Assembly (NCBI RefSeq): GCF_918797505.1
Contig: NC_092800.1
Span: forward strand, 41,025,430-41,089,429
Reading direction: 5' to 3'
DNA: 64,000 nt
Source: Bemisia tabaci
Lineage: Eukaryota > Arthropoda > Insecta > Hemiptera > Aleyrodidae
Under the pieces are notes generated by a model that saw only the letters and a list, made by a program, of their open reading frames with translations, ran no database searches and was not told the DNA's origin. Positions within the stretch are counted from its first letter, which is position 1, and each line of letters opens with the position of its first letter. The position numbers and the translations under genes are program-made. Below, piece after piece: positions 1 through 11,240 of the stretch.

Positions 1-1750
1 GAAAGAACTGACCACATCTTGTTTTTTTTCTCTAAATTTGAGTCACTCTGCAGAATGTAATTTTAATTCAAGCTGTTAAATTGCTCGAGCAGGCAACGGG
101 TCGTTATTTTGCCTCACTTCCGCCCTCTGCAGTCATAAATTAATTTGACGATGCGGGAGGATGTTACAGATTTGGACCCACCCGTGTCGTTTGACCAACT
201 CTAATTTATTTCCGAAATGGCCGAAGTCCACAGAAGCGCGTCTTTGCAGCAGCTTTCATTTTCCAATAAAATGTAGGAGCTCCAGCTCAGAAATTACCCG
301 AATAATTTGGTTTCTTTCTCTCCTGTGGTGTCAGTAATCGACCCTTAAAAAGAGATAAACCACCAGGCGGAGGAAGAATTTGAGTAAACAACAGTATTTA
401 TTTTTCTGTCCACATCTCACGAATCAACATGTTCAACATGTCCATCATTCAACATGTTCTAAGAATCCCAGTTGATGGGTTTGGAGGACAAAGTGCATGA
501 GTGCAGTTTTTGCTATCTCGAGAAATGCGTGTTTGAAGTTTCGAAAGTACATGGATTCTCATGGCGGAAAGAAAGTTCGAATTACTTTTTGATGTTTATA
601 AAATGTAATTTGGGAGTGAATTTTTCGCAAAATATGGATTAAGACTATAAATTCTTAAAATCATTAATGTCTCAATTTTTTTACTACCACTACTACTTAC
701 ACTCATGCGCCTTGTCCTGCAAGCCCCTCACTTCATCTTGGAAATGACAAATTTTTGTTCATAGTTTACATTAATTTAAGTAAACTCGGACTCCCCGCTT
801 GCACGGAAACTAACTTTAACGCAAGCAAATCGATCATTGCTATGTAAGTTATTTTGTCGATTTATTAGTCGATTAAATTTTTGAAATCTCTTGAGCTGTC
901 TGTTGCGACGGACAGTTTACCAAATTTGTGTAAGCCGAGGAATGAAAAATTATTTCAAGGGATTTGTTTTGACCGGAAACTAAAAAAAGGATAAAAATTC
1001 AGGGAAAGTAAGAAATGTTGTTCAAGAAAAAGTCGATGGAAAAGCACCAACGGTTTAAATCCTAAGACGTTAAACTTTTTGGTGGAGAGTGTCGAAATTT
1101 TGGAGCCAATCAAAAAGGAGCTGAGAGAGGGACATCTCAACATTCAACGGGCCACTGGTGATCGATGAATAACACAATATTGATAAGTTTGCACTTATGA
1201 TTTGTTATGGTTCATTTTTCTTTATTCATTCAACCGAGGCCCTCATTTTTTTGTTTATCAACTGTCAAACGTTCATCAAAGATTTTGAGTTTTCAGAATT
1301 TCGATTGATTCTTAGAAATTAGCCCCATAACAAACGAGATTATATGTTACGCTTTTTATCTGATTGAAGTGAGGTTGGTTGGTTGTTTAAAACACTGGCG
1401 TTATCGGTCTTTACCGAAGATCATAGACGAAGATCTAATTGAAGATGCAGCCTTCTGTTGCCTCAATGAGCCGTCTCATGTCTCAGTTTTATCTTTAAAA
1501 ATCAGTCAAGGTGACACGTTCATGAAGCGAGGAGCAATCTTTGGGGGGGGGGGCACTTCCCCCGCCCCAAATTTCTACGTTCTTTGGAGGGGATGATATG
1601 CAATGGTGGAATAAAATTGTGCTCTAAGGGTCATTTTCAAAATGCAGAAAAGCTCCACCTTCATGGCTGAAGGAAAATTCCCCAGGCCCCTTTCTCATTT
1701 TTCAAAATTTAGCCTTCCTTTCCAAGTTTCAGCCCACACACCGCCACTAC
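1..1750. other. AT-rich stretch with no recognised feature
   Basis: I see no gene, repeat family or RNA here. Open frames are under 80 codons and show no domain. A run of ten G residues lies near 1543-1552. The stretch ends at the large palindrome that follows. Confidence 0.5.
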
Positions 1751-1761
1751 CTTAACACTAT

Positions 1762-2971
1762 TATACAGGGTGTCCCAAAAGTCCCTTCCACCCCCTCTAA
1801 AATTTTACCTAATTAATATTTTGAAACGAAACTTTGGGGATGTTCATCGATCAATGTTAGCTACTTTTGGGGCCCCCCAAAATTTTCGGGCCCCCCCGTG
1901 GGGAGGGGCTGCGGACCCCAACTTTTTTTTTTCAAATGGCAACCCCTATCTTGTGATACCTCATTTGAAAGAGCATAAAAAACTAAGAATTTTGGCGCAA
2001 ACCGCAGATCAATATCTTAATTTTTGACCGAGTTATGATAGGTCAAAGGTCAAATTTGACCTATTTTCAAAAAATCATAACTCCGGTTCAAATTGTCGTA
2101 ATGAAAAAAATAAAACGGGAAAATTTACCACATTGTAAGCACTTTTAAGGAAAAATCACAGAAATTACTTCAAACTAATTTTAAGGGGGGTTTCGGACCC
2201 CCAAATACGTCAATTCAAAGGTCATTCAATTTTCCCGCGAAATAAGCCAATTTCCCCCAGATTTGCCTCCACATTAGTTCAGTAAGGTCAAAATCAGTTC
2301 AACATTACGTTGGCAAGTCCCCAAATTTTGGGAAAAGTTAAAAAAAAAAAATTTAAACGGTCAAATTTAATCACCTTTAATTTCGTTTCATTTAACTTTT
2401 CCCGAAATTTGGGGACTTGCCAACGTAATGTTGAACTGATTTTGACCTTACTGAACTAATGTGGAGGCAAATCTGGGGGAAATTGGCTTATTTCGCGGGA
2501 AAATTGAATGACCTTTGAATTGACGTATTTGGGGGTCCGAAACCCCCCTTAAAATTAGTTTGAAGTAATTTCTGTGATTTTTCCTTAAAAGTGCTTACAA
2601 TGTGGTAAATTTTCCCGTTTTATTTTTTTCATTACGACAATTTGAACCGGAGTTATGATTTTTTGAAAATAGGTCAAATTTGACCTTTGACCTATCATAA
2701 CTCGGTCAAAAATTAAGATATTGATCTGCGGTTTGCGCCAAAATTCTTAGTTTTTTATGCTCTTTCGAATGAGGTATCTCAAGATAGGGGTTGCCATTTG
2801 AAAAAAAAAAGTTGGGGTCCGCAGCCCCTCCCCACGGGGGGGCCTGAAAATTTTTGGGGGCCCCAAAAGTAGCTAACATTGATCGATGAACATCCCCAAA
2901 GTTTCGTTTCAAAATATTAATTAGGTAAAATTTTAGAGGGGGTGGAAGGGACTTTTGGGACACCCTGTATA
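1762..2971. mobile_element. 1.2-kb near-perfect palindromic (fold-back) DNA element
   Basis: The two halves are reverse complements of each other about a centre near 2366, with only scattered mismatches. The ends read TATACAGGGTGTCCC and its complement. A TA pair at each end (1764-1765 and 2968-2969) could be a TA duplication, which would fit a Tc1/mariner-type family. Each arm carries the same 85-codon open frame (1770-2027 plus, 2706-2963 minus). I read that frame as a by-product of the repeat, because it begins inside the terminal repeat and resembles no protein I know. No transposase is present. If transcribed through, the RNA would fold into a long hairpin. Confidence 0.85.
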
Positions 2972-3269
2972 CCTCCCTAAAGCAGTCAACTCGATCCGTC
3001 GGCCAAATGAAAATTTAGTAGTAGAACAGAGACTGTCCGCACAGTTTTCGAAAATTGAAAATTAAGAATGCCTTCTGTTCACTATCTGAAGGAAGAACAA
3101 CACAAAGTAAACATCATATGAACGCATTTGGTGCAAAAATAAAGTCTAGCTAGGTAAGAAATCCATGGCAGATAGACATCTTATACACATATCGCACATT
3201 CAAATCATACTGGAGGAATACAATAGAAATCCACAAGTGGACACATAGACATAGTTATTTGTATCTTTG

Positions 3270-3273
<4 letters not shown>
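2972..3273 (+). other. Sequence upstream of the poly-A tract; possible retroposon tail
   Basis: This AT-rich segment has no open frame of note. It contains one AATAAA (near 3137) and runs directly into a 43-residue A tract. That arrangement is what the 3' end of a LINE or other retroposed transcript would leave. I see no coding remnant and no flanking duplication, so the identity is open. Confidence 0.25.

Positions 3274-3316
<43 letters not shown>
3274..3316 (+). repeat. Poly-A tract, 43 residues
   Basis: An uninterrupted A run. It may be a retroposon tail on the plus strand or a simple mononucleotide repeat. The lack of decay suggests youth, or a sequence or assembly effect. Confidence 0.9.
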
Positions 3317-3318
<2 letters not shown>

Positions 3319-4171
3319 TGATCAAAATGCAACGCGCAATCATTTAATAAGACCGTAAGTTGTAGTCCCTTTTCCGAAAAAGCACGGTCCTCTTGTCAAA
3401 GAAGAAAGAACACATTTTTGGTAAAGGAAAATAAAGGACAAACCTTTTAAATTGTTGTGTCAATGACTGGTAACTAATGGTGCACTAATTAATTGCACTA
3501 ATTAATTTTTTACTAAGTGCAATTATTTCACGTACAAAACCTCATGCATTTATTCGCAGAGAGAAAAATAAATTCTTCAAATTAACCGGATTTACAGCAT
3601 TTATTGAATGAGGTGACACAATTTAAAAAATTAATCGATGAAATTTTAACCACTTAACAGAATTTACATCACTTCGCCGGTGTTAAGTACGCGTAGAAAC
3701 ATAATAAATTTTTGGGGGTGTTTCTATCAGACGCACAAAATAAAAAGAGCAAGGAAGATCAGGTTAGTAAGAAGGGAAAGCTGGCGAAATATATCCAGCA
3801 CTGCCAACTTAAGAAAAATATCAAATGCACTTAAAATGAGTGTATAAAAAATTGAGCTCCATCTGGAAAAAAACACGCGTATATTGCTCGTAGCAGCAGG
3901 GCTGGGGGCCACCTCTTTCGCCGGCGCGGTTCGAAAGACTGAATGAGAATGACTGAACGGACGCAGGCCGTGCATCCCGGCCAGGCGTACGTAAAAATTG
4001 GCACCATCAAAGCTCCTCACAGTGAGACCACGCGCAAATTTTTCCGGATCATTTCAACGCACTTTTCGCCAACACACTTCGGAACTGCTAATCCGAGAGC
4101 CAGGCGATATCTTGTGTCAAACTTGTGACACAAGTTTTGACCACTGAAATCGATAGCCTTACATGCACTGA
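3317..4171. other. AT-rich stretch with no gene
   Basis: No gene or repeat family recognised. A small near-perfect palindrome, built on ACTTGTG and CACAAGT, lies near 4119-4137. A short duplicated TTAATTGCACTAATTAATT lies near 3485-3508. Confidence 0.5.
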
Positions 4172-4506
4172 CTGAGGAGCCATTTATAATCGATTTTTTG
4201 AAAAATCGATTTAATTGGATCGATTTTTCGAGCCGAAAGCGAATTATTCAAAAAAAAAAAATCGAAATTTCATACGTTAATGTGTCACATAAGGCTTATA
4301 GGTTCTGTGAAACCCGAGTTTTATTTCAAGTTCAGTTTTAGTAGTGGTTTTGTTTTTGGCGCCGAACTTGAATTTTTAAGTGTTTTAAAATCGATTTCGA
4401 GAAAAATCGATTTTTCCCCATCAGATTTTAAAATCAAACCTATTTTTACCGAAAATCAAATCGATCTCCAGAAATCGATTTTTTCGAAAAAATCGCCATC
4501 CCTAGG
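4172..4506. mobile_element. Degraded TIR element rich in AATCGATTT
   Basis: AAATCGATTT-type words recur across the segment. The right end (ATCGATTTTTTCGAAAAAAT followed by CGCCATCCC) matches the left part (ATCGATTTTTTGAAAAATCG) as an inverted repeat. This looks like a non-autonomous DNA element about 335 bp long. The left end is eroded and no TSD can be fixed. Confidence 0.5.
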
Positions 4507-4648
4507 GTCTTTTCAATGTATCGTCTCCGTTGATAGCTCGATAGTCCCGTTTCGGTCCTGAGCCCTCTTCAGCCAAAGACATTGAATTCAGCTCAGTGCT
4601 GAAATTTTTCCGAAAGCGATTGACTGTTACACGACCGGCTCTCTGGCG

Positions 4649-4877
4649 CACCCTGGACCGAATCAATCGAAAATATCGGACAAAATGTGGAAACGTAAAA
4701 AGCTTGTAACTCCGTTTTTACCAAAATTGAGTTTTAAAAGTGGTTCCGCCGTTTTTCTCGTGTAATCTTCACAAAGCACCCCTTACACCTTAAAATGTGA
4801 CTTAATATACATCAAAATTTTCAGTTTTTAGCCTGAAATATCATGTCCGACCTCTTTCATCGACTCGATCCACCGTG
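4649..4877. mobile_element. Family T (Transib-like) short element, copy 1
   Basis: The ends read CACCCTGGACCGAATC and the complement of CGACTCGATCCACCGTG, slightly diverged from the family terminus CACAGTGGATCGAGTC. The interior carries the family's ATGTCCGACCTC block. Flanks are TGGCG and CGGCG, a one-mismatch 5-bp pair. No coding capacity. Confidence 0.7.
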
Positions 4878-5640
4878 CGGCGCGACTAGTAAACAGACCA
4901 GCGTGGTGGAGCAGTGGAGGCAGTGGTGTTTATTTTGGTCCGACTGTAAGAAGCATACTCCTTGTGAGAAGCTAGGCTGGTTAGGATGGACTAGGAGGAT
5001 GGAGCGAGTACGTGCCGTGCATGTGTCTCGTCTCGTGCTCCTGTCCCCCCCCCCATCCCCCCGTGGGCCCCCTGACCCCCTGCCCCCTTGCCCCCTTGCC
5101 CGCCAGCGTCTCCGCTAAGATTGACCGTGACAATGAACTCCTCACCAATCGACCGCGCCAATCCATTTTCCCGATCTTACTCTAATATGCTCCTGTCCTG
5201 AAGCCGACTTCACATTCTGAAAATTCACGGAGAAAAATAAAATCAATTTTGCTTTAACTTCCAGCGGATGTGGCGGAGTTTAAGAAAACATGTCGCCTAA
5301 AAGCAGAAGAATGTGCGAAAGTACAGGAGGAATGTGCTGAGGATAGTCGCCGACTGTGCCCAAGTGCAAATTGGAAGGGCAAGCAAAATCATTTTTTTTC
5401 TGTGTGAGTCCTGAAATGGATCATGGGTGTCCCTGTTGAATGTTGACCCTCGAAACCCATTTTTAGCTATTATTGATCGCTTTATACAAAAATATTACAA
5501 ATTTGTACTTATTTTTACAATATTACGAGTAACTTCAAAATCAGGCCGTCATTTTGTGAACAGAGAAGAAATGATGGCTAATTAGCCCCGATCTCGTCGA
5601 TTGCTGAAAATTGCGGGTTGTGGCCCACTTTTGAGGGCGC
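4878..5640. other. Unique stretch with C-rich tract, no gene
   Basis: A C-rich run lies at about 5046-5100. The overlapping open frames there are low-complexity and have no recognisable domain. Nothing else recognised. Confidence 0.45.
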
Positions 5641-5689
5641 CACTCAACGATGCATTGGTGACTACTGTTTTCAGATATTATAAAATATC

Positions 5690-5844
5690 AGAAATGTACA
5701 GATAAGTTAGATCTGATTGCGAATAAAACTCTCTGAAAAATCGGATGCAAACATTTTTACAGATTTTCCTGAAAATTCGTATTTTCTTGAAGGAAATCAG
5801 GCAATGTCTGAAGGTTCATACGACGTTCTTCCTTAGCACGGCAG
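5690..5844. mobile_element. Family C element, right half only
   Basis: The segment ends GGTTCATACGACGTTCTTCC followed by TTAGCACGGCAG, which is the family C right terminus. The interior has the family's TTTTACAGATTTTCCTGAAAA-type sequence. No matching left terminus (CTGCCG...) is visible, so the copy is truncated on the left. Confidence 0.65.
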
Positions 5845-6374
5845 TAAAGTAGCCGAGTCTGAGGGATCCATCACAATTGCAATCCTTTTCCCCGCTGACC
5901 TGTATTCCTCTCGTAGATGGGAAAAGAGAGAGAAAAACTAATTCCTCCACGCTGCTTCGGCAGTGAAAGAAATCCTTCTTTTCCTTCCGACGGTCCAAGG
6001 AAACTTTCCTCCCATTCTGAAGGAGGAAACCGCAAAATGTGGGTCTCGGAGCTATTGGAAGCAAATTCGAATGCCAAGCGAACTGAAAACGAATAGATGT
6101 TTTCGGTTCATTTCCGACGATGGGATGACAGTTTATGCGCGACTCTTCACTTTCAGCCATCACGGTAGAGCAGTGGGAGGAGGGGTGCGGGCTCGTCTAG
6201 CGAGCTTTTCAGTGTAAAGGGCAACGCGTCACCAACCGGCACAGATTCGATATTCCATGGGTCCGTAATCTATGCCTCATGGACGGATATAATTGCTTAT
6301 CCATCTAAAAATTGAAAAATCTCGTGTGGAAGCCTTCTTTTTCTTATGTTTTGTTTTGTTTTCATCCTTACAGC
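5845..6374. other. Unique stretch, no recognised feature
   Basis: Open frames of 60-115 codons occur on both strands, overlap one another and start inside the family C remnant. None has a domain I recognise. I regard them as chance frames. Confidence 0.4.
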
Positions 6375-6377
6375 GGG

Positions 6378-6530
6378 TAAATATAGGCAACCAAGGAAAT
6401 TACGCGATTTTATCCTTAGATCGCCTAAATATAGGCAACGAAGGGAAATTAGGCGTTTTTATCCTTGGATCGCCAATATAGGCAACCAAAGTTAATTAGG
6501 CGATTTTATCTTCAGATCGCCTAAATGTGA
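6378..6530. repeat. Minisatellite, three units of 47-48 bp with internal hairpin
   Basis: ATATAGGCAAC starts recur at 6381, 6429 and 6476. Each unit contains an inverted pair of the form AGGCGAT...ATCGCCT, with an 11-base loop in the best unit. Units differ by a few substitutions. Confidence 0.85.
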
Positions 6531-6853
6531 CCATCGCAGTTTCCCCGATTGGAAGTTTTCTCCCTCAGTGTATTTTTATTATTTGGATCGTGTTTAACAA
6601 ACAATAAACAGCGCGATTATAGTTTTTTCAAGACCGTGCATCTTCTTCTTTTCTTTTAAAAATACTCAATATGTGTACGGTATTAAAATTTACCCACTTA
6701 TTTTCCTTTAAAATTACAATTTTTAGGAGAAAAGCAAAAACTATTTGCTATTCTGGGAAAGTTTTCGGATAATTTTAAAGCAGCGACATTTTTACAACAC
6801 TGTTATGGCGTTGGCTCCTTTGTGCTGAATGCGATGTTGGTGAAAACATCTCA

Positions 6854-6909
6854 ATACAACTATTCGTACTCTATGGATGTGCGTATTGCATGCACAAAAC
6901 TTGAAGGCG
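6854..6909 (+). repeat. Stem-loop module M, copy 1
   Basis: ATACAACTATTCG is followed by GGATGTGCGTATTGCATG and then CTTGAAGGCG. The CAA/TTG arms can pair. See the module family in Part 2. Confidence 0.75.
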
Positions 6910-6955
6910 TTCAAGGTTTTTTCGCACAAGCGACAATTTTGATAGCTGCTTTTTA

Positions 6956-7011
6956 ATACAACTATTCGTACTCTATGGATGTGCGTGTTGCATACAAAAA
7001 ACTTGAAGGCG
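6956..7011 (+). repeat. Stem-loop module M, copy 2 (tandem to copy 1)
   Basis: Nearly identical to the copy 102 bp upstream (GGATGTGCGTGTTGCATAC and CTTGAAGGCG), so a local duplication of about 100 bp is likely. Confidence 0.75.
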
Positions 7012-7813
7012 CTCTGGGGTTCTACGTGCTGACCACGCCACGGCATCAAGCGCGCTCCCATGAAAACCAGCGTGGTGTTTCTGCTTTAGGAAACAAAAAA
7101 ACCCACCCGGCCCAGTCACAGTGACAACTGATTAAGTAATGAGGAAAGTGAAGGAGAAAGAAATTCGATAGAATTAAATTCACCTAAAAATGAAGTTAAA
7201 CCGGCTGCTGGAAAAAAGTTTACTCCCATAACTAGCTTTGGCTTGGAGAGAAGGAGATAAATCAGAATTGAAGGCAAAACTTCAGTGCTGATTTAAGTAC
7301 TGGTGAAAAAGATCAGTTTTCCTCATAGTCCAATGCATGTACGCAAGAATTTTGGATAATTTAAATAGAAAATAATTTCCATAAGCATTCCTTATTGTTG
7401 GAGCGAATATTTTTTCAGTATATTTAGGCAACAAAAAAGGAGAAGACGAAGAAAAATAAGAAGAAAAATATAGTATAATAAGAGTATGTCACTGTTATTG
7501 TTTGGATCTAATTAGATTTAATGGAGAATCCCTATTACTTGTAGCGTCTGAAGTAATTCAACTTCTCAATAAGCGCATAGCAACATAGAGGAGCTGAACC
7601 TGCACTTGCACTGCATGACGCGTGCAGTGACGTGAATCCTAGATCGTCTGCTACTTATTTCGTCATTAGGAGTCTTCTGTCGCTTCGTGTTTCCTTTCAG
7701 GAAACCCATAATTCAACAACCATCTTTAGGGCGCAATAACTCAACCCCATTCAATTTTCCCTGCGCTTCATAGCCCGCCTGATTTTCTGGTTAAGAGCGA
7801 AGAACATCCCACA
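7012..7813. other. Unique stretch, no recognised feature
   Basis: AT-rich, no open frame above 60 codons that stands out, no repeat family recognised. Confidence 0.5.
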
Positions 7814-8226
7814 CACTGAAAAAAAAATCTCGGTGTATTTACTAAGAAAAGGGTAAAATTACCAAGAATTCAGGGTTCTATTTGATCCCAGTTTTTTCTT
7901 GGTAAAATTACCATTTATGGAATTGGTAATTTTATCGAGAAATCTCGGTAAAATTATTGAACTTTCTCGATAATTTTACTGGACCTTGGTAAAAACTCCA
8001 ATATTGTTTATCGACTGAGGTAGAATTACCGAGATAAAATGGCAAAGTTACCGGGAATTGATCACCAATAAAAGTGGTATTCTTACCTGGAAAAACAGTA
8101 AAAATACCGGTTTTTAAGGTAAGCTTACCAGTCTGTGTTGGTAAAATTATCGATGATTGGTAAAAAAGTGAGATGGTAAAGGTACCAACGGACCTTGGTA
8201 AAAACGCCGAGAATTTTTTTTCAGTG
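7814..8226. mobile_element. Family E long element (CACTGAAAAAAAAATCTCGG), copy 1
   Basis: Ends are CACTGAAAAAAAAATCTCGG and GAGAATTTTTTTTCAGTG. The interior is dense in GGTAAAATTACC-type words that pair with one another. The CA dinucleotide flanks both ends, a possible 2-bp TSD. CACTG ends with a 2-bp TSD fit an EnSpm/CACTA-like non-autonomous element; that assignment is inference. No coding. Confidence 0.85.
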
Positions 8227-8485
8227 CAGAACGTCGAACATCGCCAAAATAGACCGATGACGCTGGTGCTAATCGTCCGTGAGAAAATTGAAATTAAAAT
8301 TCATTTCCGTCCGTCCAGCGGTCGTTTAAAATTTCAGCCAAGTTGAAAGACACACCTCCATATTTGCGTAACACCTCCGCTCAAAGTAAACACTCGTCTC
8401 CCCGGTAGCGGACTTCGTGTTTGCAGTAAAAATTTGAAACTGTATTTCGGTTGATTAGAGCGCCTGCCAAAAGTGCAGTATTATT

Positions 8486-8738
8486 CTGCCGTTCTAAGGA
8501 AGAACGCCGTATGAACCTGCAGACGTTGCCAAATTTCTTCCGATAAAACGCAAATTTCCTGGTGAACTTATGAAGATTTTTCTCCCAATTTTTCAGATAA
8601 TTTTGTTTGCAATTTCATCTAAAGTTGCTGAAAATTTCAAAGAAAAATATTCATAACTTTCCTCAAAAATAAGCATTTTATTAAAGGAAATTTGGCAACT
8701 CCCGAATGTTCATACGGCGTTCTTCCTTAGCACGGCAG
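8486..8738. mobile_element. Family C element, copy 1, with 4-bp TSD
   Basis: A 253-bp element starting CTGCCGTTCTAAGGAAGAAC and ending GTTCTTCCTTAGCACGGCAG, flanked by exact TATT on both sides (8482-8485 and 8739-8742). Arms match over at least 50 bp with decay toward the centre. No coding. The superfamily is not assigned. Confidence 0.85.
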
Positions 8739-8742
8739 TATT

Positions 8743-9539
8743 CAAAGCTCGCACCGCTCATCCCCTTTCATAATGTCATTACCATGTTTTCGATTTCAAC
8801 AGAATTGACTTTTCTTCCGAGCGTCTGTCCGGCTTTTTCAGTCTGTATTTTTTTTTAGAAATTTGGTGTCAACTGTGTCTGCAGTCTCGCGGCTCAAGGC
8901 TGTGGGAAAAGCGAAGTAGACGTAATGATTAGCGGTTGAACCGGAAGCAAGTTGTGATTTACATAAAATTTCAGTTCCAATGAATCTCTGAAAAAGCTCT
9001 CGGAAGAATTCAAGCGAATCTTTTCAATGTAATCGGAAACTGGCTCCAATTCTTCATTTTAGGGGGGGGGGGGGTCGACCCAATAGAAAGTAGGGGCCCC
9101 TTCTGGATAAATTTCAATAAAGTTAGGTTAGGTTAGGCCTAGGCCATCTAGTTCGTACTTTACAATGTAGGTTCCTCAAAGGGCTCGAGCGTCAAAAAAT
9201 CGGAAACTGAGCACTGAAGATTTGCTGTTGCTCAGGGATAGATTTAGTTCGTGTTATGATTGCAGGCAGAGGAACGAGGTTTTACACTAAAAACTTGAAA
9301 CTTGTCCGTTCTTTTGCCAAGAGACTCAAGCGTTAAACCTTCCATTCCTTCTAATTTTATTAAAATAAAGGGCAATTTCTGAAGTAGCAATTGTTTTCTT
9401 ATACATATCAACCATTCCCTTGAGTTCTAAGATGTCAAAAGATCTAATTTAAACACGATTATCTGTTGTTTTTTTGTATGTGTGTTTACTTTCATTTCCT
9501 ACGCTAATCGTTTTGAGAATGGCGGATGCAACTCTCGTA
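8743..9539. other. Unique stretch with G run and short TTAGG array
   Basis: A G run lies near 9062-9073. TTAGGTTAGGTTAGG, three units of the insect telomere repeat, lies at 9123-9137. No gene recognised. Confidence 0.5.
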
Positions 9540-9547
9540 GCAGGAGT

Positions 9548-9711
9548 CAGTGGCGTGGCGTGCTTTGCGATGTATCGATTGATCTGTCATTGAAACCTAT
9601 GTAAAAGAATCGATTAACAGGGTGTTCGCAGCGAACACCTTAATAATCGATTCTTTATCACGGATTCAAATGGAGAAATATCGATAATCGATCATTCACG
9701 CCACGTCACTG
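9548..9711. mobile_element. Family H (hAT-like) short element with perfect 8-bp TSD
   Basis: TIRs are CAGTGGCGTGGCGTG and CACGCCACGTCACTG. The exact 8-bp repeat GCAGGAGT flanks the element at 9540-9547 and 9712-9719. An 8-bp TSD with CAGNGG-type ends is diagnostic of hAT transposons. The interior is a hairpin centred on GTGTTCGCAGCGAACAC and rich in ATCGAT. Non-autonomous. Confidence 0.9.
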
Positions 9712-9851
9712 GCAGGAGTGTGTCACCGCAGTCCAAAAATCGGCGATTCGCCAAGAAAATACGGGGACGCAATCCATGTTCGGTAGGGAAACAAGATTCG
9801 TTGACGGAATCAAAGTGGAGAGAAGTAGGAAGTAAGCACCAAAGGAGATTT

Positions 9852-9931
9852 GGACGTATTTACTGGAAGAGGAACTATGTGCATTAAGCTTACGTACAAC
9901 ATAATTCGTTTTAGCACAAATACGTCCGTTT
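9852..9931. mobile_element. 80-bp inverted-end mini element (GGACGTATTT)
   Basis: GGACGTATTTACTGG at the left faces AGCACAAATACGTCC at the right. The same GGACGTATTT terminus bounds the larger element at 39302-39677, so this may be an internally deleted relative. Confidence 0.45.
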
Positions 9932-9971
9932 GGAGAGAAGGGCACAGAAGGGGGCGATTTAACGGCCGGCG

Positions 9972-10185
9972 CACAGCAGATTAAGTCAGTGGGAGAGGTC
10001 GGTCACGATGTGGAAATTTTTAAAGTTTACTATTTCGTTAATACAAAACGTAGATGGTTAAATCTCATTGGTTTCCTCGTAAAATTTTCTTTATGAATCA
10101 CTCCTTTTAAATCACGACGCGATAAAATAAACACAAAAATATTTTTGTTTTAATTTGAAATTTCAGGTCCAACCTCCATCAAACG
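9972..10185. mobile_element. Family T (Transib-like) element, copy 2, degraded
   Basis: The left end CACAGCAGATTAAGTCAG and GGGAGAGGTCGG match the family T terminus. The interior keeps the order seen in other copies (stretches like TTCGTTAATACAAAACGTAG and GGTTTCCTCGTAAAATTTTC), ending near GTCCAACCTCC. The right terminus is lost. Confidence 0.6.
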
Positions 10186-10474
10186 CTCGTTCCACTGCCA
10201 AGACAATATACCTAAGATACGCCGCTCACTATCGTGTAAAAGTGAGGTACTCTCGGAAGTCAAAATTCAGCTTTCCCTAATGATCACTGTAGATTTGAGC
10301 GATTGGTTTCAACAATCTCAACCTAATTTGTAAAAAGAAAACCGCTAGAAAAAGTGCTTTCCTCGACATTCTTCAGTCATCACAGGAAAACATGGTTTTT
10401 GATTTGTGGCTCAGTTATTCGATGTTATTTACGTAGTCAGTTTATGCAACGCAAACGCGATGAAGCAGTTGCAA

Positions 10475-10536
10475 CGCCTGAATGCAACTATCCGAGCTTC
10501 ATGGGCGTGCGTGAAGCATGCGAAAAAATTGAAGGC
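10475..10536 (+). repeat. Stem-loop module M, copy 3
   Basis: CGCCTGAATGCAAC pairs in part with AGCATGCG...ATTGAAGGCG. The loop differs from the 6.9-kb copies while the outer CGCCT/AGGCG arms are kept. Confidence 0.65.
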
Positions 10537-10548
10537 GCCTGGATTTTC

Positions 10549-10706
10549 TTTTGGCGTGAATGTTCGATTATCGATATTTCCCCATTTGAAGCTACGGTAA
10601 AGCATCGATTATTGAGGTGTTCGCTGCGAACATCCTGTTTATCGATCCTTTTCCATAGGTTTAAATGGCAGATCAGTGGATAAATCGCAAAGCACGCCAC
10701 GCCACC
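10549..10706. mobile_element. Family H (hAT-like) element, copy 2
   Basis: The left TGGCGTGAATGTTCGATTAT and right AAGCACGCCACGCCACCG, around a central GTTCGCTGCGAAC, match the 9.5-kb copy. The terminal bases are eroded and no TSD can be seen. Confidence 0.7.
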
Positions 10707-10879
10707 GGTTTGCTCCATTTCTTATATTGTCAGTGCGGAGTCTTGGAAATATATTGTCTCCGTCCCTCTGTGCGGTGGGGGGCAGCGAGTGAGCATGACT
10801 CAATCGCGGGTCCACGCGACCCAAGTGTGAGCGGAATATTTCCCAACGACCACTCGGCGACTAATTTTCTTAGTAAACA

Positions 10880-11240
10880 ATGGCTTACTTTAACGAGCCG
10901 AAGCTCGGTGTGCCATGTGTGCCGAGTGCCCGCGCCGTTGCGATTTTTGCCGGAAAACCCCCCGGGTCTCCGCGAGAGCCCTCGGGACCCGGGCGAGGAG
11001 GCGGCAAAGCCGGGCGGACCGGTCGTAGCGCCCGGTTTACGAGGGCGGGAAAACGGAACCGCCCGGGATTAACGACGGGCCTCTGTTTACTCCGCTTTGC
11101 GGAAACTTCCGCGAAAATCCCGGCCCCGATAATTGGCCGCCTCCGGGCCATAAGTCAATCTAACCTCGCTCGAAGAAGCGCTCAAGTCCGCGCCCTGTTC
11201 GTTTTGTGCCCGGCCGCGATTCCAGGAAGTCGGGTCGAAA
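10880..11240. other. GC- and CpG-rich unique island
   Basis: Markedly GC-rich against an AT-rich background and not shared with other parts of the window. Frames are open on both strands because of base composition; none has a recognisable domain. It might be a promoter or enhancer island, a first exon, or simply GC-rich spacer. Confidence 0.4.

Noticed and set aside
1770..2027. 85-codon frame duplicated at 2706-2963
   Set aside because: It is repeated only because it lies in the arms of a palindrome, it starts in the terminal repeat and has no domain.
5816..6163. 115-codon minus-strand frame as a gene
   Set aside because: It begins or ends within a transposon terminus and overlaps frames on both strands.
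9123..9137. TTAGGTTAGGTTAGG as an interstitial telomere site
   Set aside because: Three units can arise by chance; there is no longer degenerate array around it.
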